From NCBI GenBank assembly GCA_027071075.1, contig JALSUU010000067.1, positions 1 to 37,989 on the forward strand: DNA of 37,989 bases, in the 5' to 3' direction. Below, one piece after another: positions 16,059-24,593 of this stretch. This DNA comes from Sulfurimonas sp. GTDB taxonomy: Bacteria > Campylobacterota > Campylobacteria > Campylobacterales > Sulfurimonadaceae. The first letter of the stretch is position 1. Each line of letters begins with the position of its first letter. Both the position numbers and the translations under genes were made by a program. The notes under the pieces were generated by a model. It made no database searches. It worked only from the letters and a program-made list of their open reading frames with translations, and was not told the origin of the DNA.

Positions 16059-16924
16059 TATCTTCTCTCGTCAAGTTTTCTCAAACAGGCATCCAAACTA
16101 TCTTTCCAGTAAGGAATAATTATAGCAAACTCTTCTTTTACTTTTGATTTATTAAGCAAACTAAAGTGTGGTCTTTTGGCAGGGGTAGGGTACTCTTTTG
16201 TCTCGATAGGGTTAACCGTACACTCAATCTTCGCCATTTTCATAATTTCTTTCGCAAAATCATACCAACTGAGTACACCCTCATTTGAGTAGTTGTATAT
16301 CTCTACTTTTTCGTTTTTCACTTTTGGAAGAATGTCTAAAATTGCTTGTGCTAAATCTTTTGCATAAGTAGGCGTACCTACCTGATCAAAGATGACACCC
16401 AAAGAGTCTCTCTCTTTCCCAAGTCTAAGCATTGTTTTTACAAAGTTCGCTCCAAAGCTGCTGTATACCCATGATGTTCTTATGATGATAGAGTTTTGAG
16501 GATTTATCTCTTGCATGGCTTTCTCCCCGGCAAGTTTAGTAACTCCATAGACTCCATTAGGATTTGTTGCATCATCTTCAGTGTAGGGCTTGTAATTTTT
16601 TCCATCAAAAACATAATCTGTTGAAATATGGATAAGTTTTAAACTCTTCTCTTTTGCTATTTTAGCAAGATTTTTTATCGCTAAGTGGTTTATTTTATCT
16701 GCATTCTCTGCATCATCTTCTGCTTTGTCTACTGCTGTGTATGCGGCTGCATTTATGATACAATTTATCTTGTTCTCTTCTATGAAATTTTGAACCTTGC
16801 TGATATCTGTAATGTCTAAACTCTCTCTATCTGTAAAGTAAAAGTTGTAATTATACTCTTTTGAGAGAGCCTGAAGCTCAGAACCTAGCTGCCCCTTTGC
16901 ACCTGTTACTAAGAGATTAAGCAT
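16058..16924 (-). CDS. rfbD: dTDP-4-dehydrorhamnose reductase
   Basis: RfbD performs the last step of dTDP-L-rhamnose synthesis, reducing dTDP-4-keto-L-rhamnose with NAD(P)H. The 288-aa protein has GAKGQLGSEL at the N-terminus (nucleotide binding), STDYVFDG at about 100-107 and YGVTKLAGE at about 125-133 with the catalytic Tyr/Lys pair. It overlaps rfbC by 8 nt. The length and all family motifs are normal. Confidence 0.95.
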   Translation of the reverse strand: MLNLLVTGAKGQLGSELQALSKEYNYNFYFTDRESLDITDISKVQNFIEENKINCIINAAAYTAVDKAEDDAENADKINHLAIKNLAKIAKEKSLKLIHISTDYVFDGKNYKPYTEDDATNPNGVYGVTKLAGEKAMQEINPQNSIIIRTSWVYSSFGANFVKTMLRLGKERDSLGVIFDQVGTPTYAKDLAQAILDILPKVKNEKVEIYNYSNEGVLSWYDFAKEIMKMAKIECTVNPIETKEYPTPAKRPHFSLLNKSKVKEEFAIIIPYWKDSLDACLRKLDERR

Positions 16925-17495
16925 TATAGTAGTTCACTCTGTAATCAAAAATATCTTTTGTTTCTTTGAGTTTAGGTTGTTTCGTGTCTTTTTGAGAAAG
17001 ATTAAGTTCTACATGAGGCACTTGCCAATCTATACTGAGACTTGCATCATCAAAAGCAATGCCTCTGTCATTTTCTGGTGAGTAGTAGTTATCTACTTTG
17101 TAAGCAAATACAGTATCATCTTCAAGAACGACAAAACCATGAGCAAATCCACGAGGGACTAAAAGCTGTCGTTTGTTTTCACTTGTGAGCTCTACTGAGA
17201 CATATTTTCCAAATGTTGGGCTTCCCTCTCGTATGTCAACAGCAACATCTAAAACGCGTCCTTGAATGACACGAACAAGTTTTGTTTGTGCTGCAGGTGC
17301 GAGTTGGTAGTGCAATCCTCTGAGTACTCCACGAGAAGATTTAGACTCATTATCTTGGCAAAAGTTGATTTTGTATCCTAAAAATTTTTGTAGTTTGTCT
17401 TCGCGAAAAGTCTCTACAAAGTACCCTCGTGCATCACCATGTACTTTTGGTTCTATGATAACAACATCTTCTATCTCAGTTCTTATAAACTTCAT
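16917..17495 (-). CDS. rfbC: dTDP-4-dehydrorhamnose 3,5-epimerase
   Basis: RfbC epimerises C3 and C5 of dTDP-4-keto-6-deoxyglucose. The 192-aa cupin has the family motifs [23 protein letters not shown] (catalytic His near residue 62), [16 protein letters not shown] and PRGFAHGF. It overlaps the rfbA stop by 4 nt and rfbD by 8 nt, giving a strictly coupled A-C-D order. No anomalies are seen. Confidence 0.95.
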   Translation of the reverse strand: MKFIRTEIEDVVIIEPKVHGDARGYFVETFREDKLQKFLGYKINFCQDNESKSSRGVLRGLHYQLAPAAQTKLVRVIQGRVLDVAVDIREGSPTFGKYVSVELTSENKRQLLVPRGFAHGFVVLEDDTVFAYKVDNYYSPENDRGIAFDDASLSIDWQVPHVELNLSQKDTKQPKLKETKDIFDYRVNYYNA

Positions 17496-18382
17496 CTTTC
17501 TACCGTTCCTTCATTTGCTCTTCTTATGAGATACTGACCATACTGGTTTTTCTTTAAAGGTTGTGCAAGTTCTAGTAGTTTCTCTTTTGAGATGTAACCC
17601 ATCTCGTATGCTATCTCTTCTATACAAGCTACTTTGAGTGATTGACGGTTTTCTATCGTTTGAATGAACATACTTGCTTCTAAGAGTGACTCATGTGTCC
17701 CCGTATCAAGCCATGCATACCCTCGACCCATAAGTTCTACTTTGAGTCTTTGCTCACTAAGATAGTCTTGATTGAGTGTAGTAATCTCTAACTCACCTCT
17801 ATCACTTGGTTTCACAAGTTTTGCTTTTTGCACTACATCATTTGGGTAAAAGTAGAGTCCAACAACGGCGTAGTTACTTTTTGGATTTTCAGGTTTTTCT
17901 TCTAAAGAGGTTACAGCACCTTTTGCATCAAATTCCGCAACACCATAACGCTCAGGGTCTTTTACATAGTAGCCAAAGACAGTAGCCTTTTTCTCTTCTT
18001 GTGCATTTTTAACCGAAGCTGCAAGTAAGTCTGTAAGTCCATGACCATAAAAAATATTATCGCCAAGAACAAGAGATACATCACTATCTCCAATAAACTC
18101 TTTACCTAAAATAAAAGCTTGTGCTAAACCATCAGGAGAGGGTTGCACTACATAAGAGAATTGCATACCTATGTCGCTCCCATCACCTAAAAGTTCTTCA
18201 AAGCGTGGTAAATCATGAGGAGTCGAGATAATAAGTACTTCTGTAATACCAGCAAGCATAAGAACTGAGAGTGGATAGTAAATCATTGGCTTGTCGTAAA
18301 TGGGAACAAGCTGTTTGCTTACACCTTTAGTAATAGGATAAAGTCTCGTTCCGCTTCCACCAGCTAGAATTATACCTTTCAT
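17492..18382 (-). CDS. rfbA: Glucose-1-phosphate thymidylyltransferase
   Basis: RfbA makes dTDP-glucose from glucose-1-phosphate and dTTP, the entry step to dTDP-L-rhamnose. The 296-aa protein has the nucleotidyltransferase signature GGSGTRLYP and the basic [12 protein letters not shown] segment, then [10 protein letters not shown] near 108 and [19 protein letters not shown] in the middle. It is the first gene of the rfb-gsp string. AGAGG lies about 7 nt upstream, and a TATAAT -10 element lies 30 nt upstream of the ATG. Confidence 0.96.
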   Translation of the reverse strand: MKGIILAGGSGTRLYPITKGVSKQLVPIYDKPMIYYPLSVLMLAGITEVLIISTPHDLPRFEELLGDGSDIGMQFSYVVQPSPDGLAQAFILGKEFIGDSDVSLVLGDNIFYGHGLTDLLAASVKNAQEEKKATVFGYYVKDPERYGVAEFDAKGAVTSLEEKPENPKSNYAVVGLYFYPNDVVQKAKLVKPSDRGELEITTLNQDYLSEQRLKVELMGRGYAWLDTGTHESLLEASMFIQTIENRQSLKVACIEEIAYEMGYISKEKLLELAQPLKKNQYGQYLIRRANEGTVER

Positions 18383-18412
18383 TATTTACCTCTTTAAAAA
18401 TAATTTTTTTGC

Positions 18413-18418
18413 ATTATA
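18413..18418 (-). promoter_or_regulatory. -10 element of the rfbA / gsp gene string
   Basis: TATAAT on the minus strand (preceded by TG) lies 30 nt before rfbA in the 111-nt divergent spacer. The -35 region is only AT-rich, which is usual for Campylobacterota sigma70 promoters. It is the only clear promoter found upstream of the string that reaches gspD. Confidence 0.6.
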
Positions 18419-18460
18419 CAATGATTTATATTTTATATTTATTAGTTAAGAAAACTTTAC

Positions 18461-18466
18461 TATAAT
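18461..18466 (+). promoter_or_regulatory. -10 element of the 52-aa Cys protein gene
   Basis: TATAAT lies 27 nt before the ATG at 18494, in the spacer shared with rfbA. No convincing -35 match is seen. Confidence 0.55.
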
Positions 18467-18493
18467 ATGGGAAATTAATATTGGAGAGAAATT

Positions 18494-18652
18494 ATGGCAC
18501 AAGTTCCAGAAAACATAGGGTGCGAAAATCCTGAGTGTATAGCAAAAGATGAGTGTAAGAGACAGGTTATAGCGAAAGATGGTACAGCGGTTGAAGTGAA
18601 AGAGTTTGGTGGGAGTGCTGCAAAAAAATGTGGTAAGTTTATACAAAAGTAA
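18494..18652 (+). CDS. Small four-cysteine protein, 52 aa
   Basis: This ORF encodes a 52-residue soluble protein with cysteines at 10, 15, 21 and 46 in the pattern C-x4-C-x5-C-x24-C. It has a charged middle (KRQVIAKDGTAVEVKEFGG) and a basic end (KKCGKFIQK). The Cys spacing suggests metal or Fe-S binding, or a thiol-based function, but no family was recognised with certainty. Translation is supported by GGAG 7 nt before the ATG and by a TATAAT further upstream. Its stop precedes the TTG start of the downstream lipoprotein gene by 4 nt, so the two may be coupled. Confidence 0.75.
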   Translation: MAQVPENIGCENPECIAKDECKRQVIAKDGTAVEVKEFGGSAAKKCGKFIQK

Positions 18653-18656
18653 TTTT

Positions 18657-19127
18657 TTGAGGCTGCTTTTTTTATTACCTCTTTTTCTATTTCTTAGTGC
18701 TTGTAGTATAAAAAATTACAAGCATTCTGAGTCTAAATTTATAACATTCAAAACAGCAAAATTAAAATTTTCAGATTTTGGTTATTTGCATCACAATAAA
18801 AATGCTTTGAAGCTAGATATGTATGTTGCAGGAAGTCTAGCACAAAGCATAAGTATAAATCATTTAGTCTGTTTAAATACAGGGTGTACGAGTAAATCAA
18901 ATTTTAACAAATTGTTTTTAAATGCTTCTTACCCTGATGATTTACTCCAAAATATTATTCTTTCTTACCCTATATATAAGGGAGAAAATAGAGTTGAAAA
19001 GAGTGAAGGTTTTGAACAAAAGATTCAAAATGAAAATGTAAATATTATCTATAAAGTAACACGCAACTCGATAAGTTTTAAGGATAAAAAAAACCATATA
19101 CTCTTTAAAATGAGAAGTGTAGAATAG
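18657..19127 (+). CDS. Putative lipoprotein, 156 aa
   Basis: The protein begins with a strong lipoprotein signal (hydrophobic LLFLLPLFLFLSAC; Cys16 with the TTG start). An approximately 140-residue beta-rich periplasmic domain follows, with a conserved-looking LVCLNTGCTSKSNFNKLFL segment and YPDDLLQNIILSYPIY. I chose the TTG at 18657 because it gives a normal short n-region. An in-frame ATG at 18606 lies deep inside the upstream gene and would add 17 residues. SD support is weak, so coupling to the upstream gene is likely. It resembles small lipoproteins conserved in Campylobacterota, but I cannot name the family or function. It ends one base from the convergent SGNH-like gene. Confidence 0.7.
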   Translation: MRLLFLLPLFLFLSACSIKNYKHSESKFITFKTAKLKFSDFGYLHHNKNALKLDMYVAGSLAQSISINHLVCLNTGCTSKSNFNKLFLNASYPDDLLQNIILSYPIYKGENRVEKSEGFEQKIQNENVNIIYKVTRNSISFKDKKNHILFKMRSVE

Positions 19128-19128
19128 T

Positions 19129-20691
19129 TTATTTTTTCTTAATAATTTCATACAAAGAAAAGTCATTGAGTTTATACTTTCCAATGTTTGCAACTAAATC
19201 TACTCGCAAAGTATTGTTTATATATTTTGATGGAATAGACAAACTTATCTGATTTTTTCCTTTCTTAATTATTTTCTTAAAAGAGTTTATTTCACTGTAT
19301 TTATCTGTTAGCTTGTCTTTATAGAAAATTTGAAATTTTGTTCTTACTTTTGAATCTATATTATAGGTTAATTTTACAAATTTTGAGTGAGTTTTTAGAT
19401 TTTTTAAGTATAGGATTGGATCATTACCTGTGATAGTTAGCTCTGTGTTTAACAGGTTTAACTGATTATTTTTTTTATAGTGAGTTGCTTGTTTTAGATC
19501 AAATATTTTGTGACCACTATGATTGTAATTAATTTCAGTTATTGTATTAGAATAGGTTAATCTATCAATTTTATTTTGTAGATCAGGAAGATTATATTTG
19601 AGCGCTTTTTTAGTAAAAGTGTTTAAGTAGTTGTCTATGTTTGCACTATTTAATAAACCTTCTTTCTTTTTGATAGCACTTAACATCCATGAATTAATAG
19701 TGTTGTTGTAATGAATCGTATCCTTATAATTAGCAATATTATCAACAAATTTATGATTACCCCATCCATAAATTTCTACATTTTTATAAGCCTTTGTTTT
19801 ATTGAGTAATGACTTTATGCTGTAAATATATTTTGAATAATCATTTTTGTTTACTTGTGCATATATAGCCGCATGAAATCTAGGATATGGTGGAATTATC
19901 AAGATGAATTTTGTTTTGTTGTATCGTTTTATATATGTGAGAAGTGTACTCTGAAGGTAGTTGTCAATTGCCTTTTTATTAATTTTTTTTACTACTTGAA
20001 TCTTTTCATTTTTAAGTTTTTTTACTGTCTGCTTAATAGTTTTTAAGGTTTCACTCATTTGTAAGATATCTTTATGTTGTACCCAATTTTTTAATCCACC
20101 AAATCTACATTTGTTTTCTTCATTATTATACCAAGCAAAAGGTCTATCCATATTTACATTTTTTTCACCCATACATTTGCTTTTATCTCCTATTGAAAAT
20201 AGACATTTTAAGTAGTAAGGATTAATATATATAGAAAAGTCATCAAAAATGTTTTTATTATATAAAAAATTAAATTTATCAACACTGTAATCAATATGAC
20301 CTCTCCGTTGGTATACTAGACCATTATCATCCAGAGAAAAGAGAACTAATTTGATAGGTTTTTTTTCTAAAGCATATTTTAATACAATACTTCGTTCATA
20401 GTAATCTGAACCAGGGATAGAAATGTTAATAAATTGAGAACCTAAAATATTACTAGCATTTTTAGATGAAGTGTTTTCTAACATACTAGTTCCTAATATA
20501 ATTGAGTTGTAATTCATATTGTTCAACATCCCTGCGGCAGTAACGCGTTTATCATTTTTTAAATAATTTTTGTAAAACCAAGGTTTGTGAAATATCTTTA
20601 AAGGATCATATATAAATAAAGTGGCAAAAAATATTGTTGCTATTATAAATGATGAGATTATAAATGTAATTACAATGTGCTTATCTTTCAT
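19129..20691 (-). CDS. SGNH-like membrane-anchored partner of an MBOAT acyltransferase
   Basis: This 520-aa protein has an N-terminal membrane anchor (about residues 5-27). A periplasmic domain follows with an SGNH-like start, NSIILGTSMLENTS (nucleophile-type Ser near 70), and a D-x-x-H motif, KDTIHYNNTIN, near 340. The last 150 residues are beta-rich and may bind glycan. I chose the ATG at 20691 because AAGG lies about 9 nt upstream. A longer frame would overlap the MBOAT gene. Such proteins pair with MBOAT proteins (AlgI with AlgJ/AlgX) to O-acetylate exported polysaccharide. The gene directly follows the MBOAT gene by 10 nt. The catalytic assignment is inferred from motif spacing. Confidence 0.72.
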   Translation of the reverse strand: MKDKHIVITFIISSFIIATIFFATLFIYDPLKIFHKPWFYKNYLKNDKRVTAAGMLNNMNYNSIILGTSMLENTSSKNASNILGSQFINISIPGSDYYERSIVLKYALEKKPIKLVLFSLDDNGLVYQRRGHIDYSVDKFNFLYNKNIFDDFSIYINPYYLKCLFSIGDKSKCMGEKNVNMDRPFAWYNNEENKCRFGGLKNWVQHKDILQMSETLKTIKQTVKKLKNEKIQVVKKINKKAIDNYLQSTLLTYIKRYNKTKFILIIPPYPRFHAAIYAQVNKNDYSKYIYSIKSLLNKTKAYKNVEIYGWGNHKFVDNIANYKDTIHYNNTINSWMLSAIKKKEGLLNSANIDNYLNTFTKKALKYNLPDLQNKIDRLTYSNTITEINYNHSGHKIFDLKQATHYKKNNQLNLLNTELTITGNDPILYLKNLKTHSKFVKLTYNIDSKVRTKFQIFYKDKLTDKYSEINSFKKIIKKGKNQISLSIPSKYINNTLRVDLVANIGKYKLNDFSLYEIIKKK

Positions 20692-20701
20692 GCAAAATAC
20701 C

Positions 20702-22207
20702 TTAAAAATTAAAATAGATAAACTCTGAATATGTTGATAAAGACATATATAAAAGAGAAAACATAAATAGAATTGAAACAAAAACCGCATACTTTTTTGT
20801 TATGATTTTAGATTGATTGAAATCAGGATATGAAGTTATTTGATGCGAATTTTTGGAAGTGAAAACTATATACAGTACAATGATTATCCAAAAAAATGTG
20901 TTGAACTCAAACAATATAGTTTGATTGTTTGTTTCGAGTAAATTTGGCATAATAAATGATAAGTTCTTCAATGTAGCGTTATAAATATGAATAAATTTTT
21001 GAGTATACACTATACTGTTAATATCTACCATACCATGTAAAACTTTTATTGCATCACTCCACTCTTTTGCTCTGAAAAAAACCCATGCAATGTTGATAAA
21101 GTTAAAAGTAATAAACCACGCCAAGTAAGTCCAAAGTTTAAAACCCAACTGATTCCAAGCTCTATGGATAACTAATGCTACTCCATGAAGAAATCCCCAA
21201 AATATAAAAGTCCAACCTGCACCATGCCAGATACCACCGAGTAAAAATGTTGCTATTAAGTTAGTATATGTTCTAAACTCTCCCTTCCTGTTTCCCCCTA
21301 GAGGAATATAAATATAATCTTTTAAAAATCTACTGAGTGTAATATGCCATCTTCTCCAAAAGTCTTGGATGCTTAATGCTTTATAGGGACTGTTGAAATT
21401 TATAGGTAATTTAATGTTGAAAAGTAAAGCTACTCCTATCGCCATATCTGTATAGCCACTAAAATCAAAATACAATTGAAGTGTATATGATAAAGAGGTA
21501 GCCCAAGCTTCAAAAAAGTTAAGGTTTGTAGCAAGGTCAAACCCTTGATGTACCCAAACAGCAAAAGTGTCGGCAATAACAACTTTTTTAAATAAGCCTA
21601 TAGAAAAGATAAATAAACCTATCGTTATGTTTTTATAATTTTTAATCTTGTTTCTTGCCATAGCAAACTGTGGCATCATCTCTTTATGATGCACAATAGG
21701 TCCAGCAATAAGTTGAGGGAAAAAAGTTACGAAAAGGGCATAATTTAAAAAATCATACTCTTTTGTCTCTTGTCTATAGCTATCTATGAGGTAAGATATT
21801 TGTTGGAAAGTGAAAAATGATATGGCAAGTGGTAATGCTAAATGTAATAAAGAAATATTTGAATTTAGTGCTAGGTTAAGGTTTTGTAAAAAAAAGTCTG
21901 TATACTTAAAATAGGCAAGAAGCGCTATATTTGAAACTATACCAAAGCTAAGAAGGAATTTTTTAGATATTTTGTTATGCTTTGTACCCGCTTCTTTATT
22001 TAAACTATTACCAATGATATAATTAAAAAGCATAGACGATAAGATAATTGGTAAATATGTAATATTCCACCAACTATAAAAGAAAAGACTAGAAAAGACT
22101 AAAAAACCATTACTCGCTATTGTGAGTCTTTTATGATTGAGATAAAAATATATAAAAAAACTTATAGGCAAAAATGCAAATATAAATTCATAACTATTAA
22201 ATAACAA
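20702..22207 (-). CDS. MBOAT family O-acyltransferase (AlgI/DltB-like)
   Basis: This polytopic inner-membrane protein of 501 aa transfers acyl groups from a cytoplasmic donor to the periplasmic face, typically for polysaccharide O-acetylation. About ten hydrophobic segments are visible. The family signature FWRRWHITLSRFLKDYIYIP is followed by LGGNRKG. LLGGIWHGAGWTFIFWG near residue 330 contains the conserved active-site His. The start is TTG with GGAG 6 nt upstream. It is followed by the SGNH-like gene, forming a two-gene O-acetylation unit. The acceptor is unknown; the nearby rhamnose and glycan-export genes make a surface polysaccharide plausible. Confidence 0.92.
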   Translation of the reverse strand: MLFNSYEFIFAFLPISFFIYFYLNHKRLTIASNGFLVFSSLFFYSWWNITYLPIILSSMLFNYIIGNSLNKEAGTKHNKISKKFLLSFGIVSNIALLAYFKYTDFFLQNLNLALNSNISLLHLALPLAISFFTFQQISYLIDSYRQETKEYDFLNYALFVTFFPQLIAGPIVHHKEMMPQFAMARNKIKNYKNITIGLFIFSIGLFKKVVIADTFAVWVHQGFDLATNLNFFEAWATSLSYTLQLYFDFSGYTDMAIGVALLFNIKLPINFNSPYKALSIQDFWRRWHITLSRFLKDYIYIPLGGNRKGEFRTYTNLIATFLLGGIWHGAGWTFIFWGFLHGVALVIHRAWNQLGFKLWTYLAWFITFNFINIAWVFFRAKEWSDAIKVLHGMVDINSIVYTQKFIHIYNATLKNLSFIMPNLLETNNQTILFEFNTFFWIIIVLYIVFTSKNSHQITSYPDFNQSKIITKKYAVFVSILFMFSLLYMSLSTYSEFIYFNF

Positions 22208-22298
22208 AAATTCTCCGATGAATAATCAAGTAATTGAAATTTTACCATTATTAAATAAAATCTTTGATAAAATCATATAAAAAAGAAGGATATAAAGA

Positions 22299-23189
22299 AT
22301 GTCAATAAATAAGTTTGTAGGGGCACATGTGAGTGCTAGTGGTGGGGTTTTTAATGCTGTAAAAAATGCCCAAGCGATAGGGGCGAAGGCTTTTGCCCTT
22401 TTTACGAAAAATCAGAGGCAGTGGGTTGCTAAGGATTTAGATACAGAGACTATAGATAAGTTTAAATCCGCTCTTGATGCAAGTGGAATACTTCCAAAAC
22501 ATGTTTTGCCTCATGATAGTTATCTCATAAACCTTGGGCATCCTGAGGTGGAGAAGTTAGAGAAGTCTCGTGCGGCTTTTATTGATGAGTTGCAAAGATG
22601 CGAACTGTTAGGGCTCGATAGGTTGAACTTTCATCCGGGGAGTCACTTGGAGAAGGTTAAAAAGTCAGATAAAGAGAATTTGGAAATCATGAAGCCTATC
22701 GAAGATGTTTGTCTTGATAAAATTGCTGAGTCTATAAACATTGCTCTTGATGCAACGAGTGGGGTGAGTGCTGTTTTGGAAAATACTGCAGGGCAAGGGA
22801 GTAACCTTGGCTGGAGATTTGAGCATTTAGCACATATTATTGATAAAGTAGAAGATAAATCGCGTGTGGGTGTCTGCATCGATACTTGTCATATGTTTAC
22901 AGCGGGGTATGATATACGAACGAGAGAAACTTATGATAAAACTTGGAATGACTTTGAAAAAATAGTAGGCTTTAAGTATCTAATGGGAATGCACATCAAT
23001 GACTCAAAGCCACCTCTTGGAAGTCATGTAGATAGACACCACTCTTTAGGTGAGGGTGAGATAGGTCTTGATGCTTTTCGCTTTTTGATGAATGATGAGA
23101 GGATGGATGATATTCCTCTTGTTTTAGAGACTATAGATGAAACAATTTGGAAAGAAGAGATAGAACTTTTGTATTCTTTTATAAAATAA
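22299..23189 (+). CDS. nfo: Deoxyribonuclease IV (AP endonuclease)
   Basis: Endonuclease IV cleaves DNA at abasic sites in base excision repair using three zinc ions. This 296-aa TIM-barrel protein shows the metal-ligand motifs FHPGSH (about 110), [12 protein letters not shown] (about 150), [15 protein letters not shown] (about 190-205), MHINDSK (about 230), [11 protein letters not shown] (about 246) and LVLETI (about 275). AAGGA lies about 8 nt before the ATG. It is apparently monocistronic, divergent from the MBOAT gene, and of normal length. Confidence 0.96.
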   Translation: MSINKFVGAHVSASGGVFNAVKNAQAIGAKAFALFTKNQRQWVAKDLDTETIDKFKSALDASGILPKHVLPHDSYLINLGHPEVEKLEKSRAAFIDELQRCELLGLDRLNFHPGSHLEKVKKSDKENLEIMKPIEDVCLDKIAESINIALDATSGVSAVLENTAGQGSNLGWRFEHLAHIIDKVEDKSRVGVCIDTCHMFTAGYDIRTRETYDKTWNDFEKIVGFKYLMGMHINDSKPPLGSHVDRHHSLGEGEIGLDAFRFLMNDERMDDIPLVLETIDETIWKEEIELLYSFIK

Positions 23190-23252
23190 TAAAATTTTAT
23201 ATATTTTTTTGTTAAACTGAACTCAATTTTTTAATAAAGGGAGGGTTTAGGT

Positions 23253-24593
23253 TTGAATAAACTTATGAAAAATGCTTCAAAGTATTTGATCGCGATATCT
23301 GCTTTGGCACTACTGAGTGCTTGTGGAACGGATGGAAATAGTGGAGCGAATAGTGTAGAGGATGGAAGTTCTCAGTTTATCAGTGCTACGGTTATAGATG
23401 ATGTAAATGCATCAGTAATGTTACAAATTGTAAAGGGAATAAAGCCTGATGCTGTGAATGCTTTTGGATATAAGGCTGTTAAGATTTCTTATATGACTGT
23501 TGGGCAAGATGACCAAAAAGTAAAGGCTTCAGGACTCTTAGTGATTCCTACTGCTACTGCTGAATATCAGGCATATAGAGCTTCTCAAGGTATGATACCA
23601 TTTACTGTTTCTATGATTTGTGATAATCATGGAACAATCTTTCTGAACTCGGAAGCACCTACAAATGTAGAAGTTGCAGATGGTATGCCTAACTATAAGC
23701 TTGCAATCTCCATGACTGGACTTGCAGGTTTTGCAGGTATTTACCCTGATTATGTAGGCTTTGGCGATTCAAATAGCACTGTGCATCCTTACATACTCAA
23801 AAAAGCGGCCGCACAAAATGCTGTGGATATGATTAAAGCGAGTATGAATTATATGGAATCAAATGGTATTGTTCTTAATCATCAACTCTATGTAACAGGA
23901 TACTCTGAGGGTGGTTATAATGCGATGGCAACAGCCCAGAGCATAGAGAATGGAGCGATTACAGATGTAAACTTAATGGGTGTAGCGCCAATGGCTGGAC
24001 CTTACAATGTAGAGGATTTAGCAAATCGTGAACTTAATGCAAGTCATACTATGGTATATCCTGCATTTTTAGGAGATTTGGCATACTCTTATGCGCATTA
24101 CTATGATGATCTAAATTTGGAAGATATTGCAGTTCCTACTTTAGGACAATTTCAACTTGCATTTAATGGTTATAATGATACTGTGCCTATTCATGTGATT
24201 TTAGGATTGGCAAATGGGACAACAGATTATGGATTTTATACACATACTGCTGATGAACTTTTTAAAAGCTCTTTTATTACAGAGTATCAAAATGATTTGA
24301 ACAATGGTATGCGACAAAAATTTATAGAGAATAATCTCGATACTTGGACACCAAAATCTAAGATGCATTTTATTCAGTGTTTGGATGATGAAATCATACC
24401 GTTTAGTGAGTCAAACAATACCTATAATCTATTTAAGTCCAAAGGTGCAGATGTGACCTTAACTGGCATTCCTACATCACGATTGTCACAACAACAAGAT
24501 GCAGGACACCCTTTTGTTCATGCAAACTGTGGTAGAGAGGCGTATGGTGCAGCAGTGCAATGGTTTGATGATATTAGACAGGGGAAAATATAA
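23253..24593 (+). CDS. Lipase-like alpha/beta-hydrolase lipoprotein
   Basis: This 446-aa lipoprotein has a signal ending in LLSAC and an alpha/beta-hydrolase domain resembling the secretory lipase group. The nucleophile elbow is GYSEGGYNAM (near residue 220), with candidate acid CLDDEIIPF (near 375) and histidine QDAGHPFVH (near 415). The family hydrolyses esters or lipids; the substrate is unknown. I chose the TTG at 23253 because a strong SD, AAAGGGAGGG, is 7 nt upstream. The ATG at 23265 is too far from it. The stop overlaps the FadL-type gene start (TAATG). Together they suggest surface or periplasmic ester hydrolysis coupled to uptake of the released hydrophobic product. Confidence 0.82.
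   Translation: MNKLMKNASKYLIAISALALLSACGTDGNSGANSVEDGSSQFISATVIDDVNASVMLQIVKGIKPDAVNAFGYKAVKISYMTVGQDDQKVKASGLLVIPTATAEYQAYRASQGMIPFTVSMICDNHGTIFLNSEAPTNVEVADGMPNYKLAISMTGLAGFAGIYPDYVGFGDSNSTVHPYILKKAAAQNAVDMIKASMNYMESNGIVLNHQLYVTGYSEGGYNAMATAQSIENGAITDVNLMGVAPMAGPYNVEDLANRELNASHTMVYPAFLGDLAYSYAHYYDDLNLEDIAVPTLGQFQLAFNGYNDTVPIHVILGLANGTTDYGFYTHTADELFKSSFITEYQNDLNNGMRQKFIENNLDTWTPKSKMHFIQCLDDEIIPFSESNNTYNLFKSKGADVTLTGIPTSRLSQQQDAGHPFVHANCGREAYGAAVQWFDDIRQGKI

Noticed and set aside
20692-20790. Upstream extension of the SGNH-like gene
   Set aside because: The longer start lies inside the MBOAT gene and the inner ATG has an SD and the expected membrane anchor.
22208-22298. Promoter pair for MBOAT and nfo
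   Set aside because: The spacer is uniformly AT-rich with several TATA-like strings; I could not choose a box with confidence.
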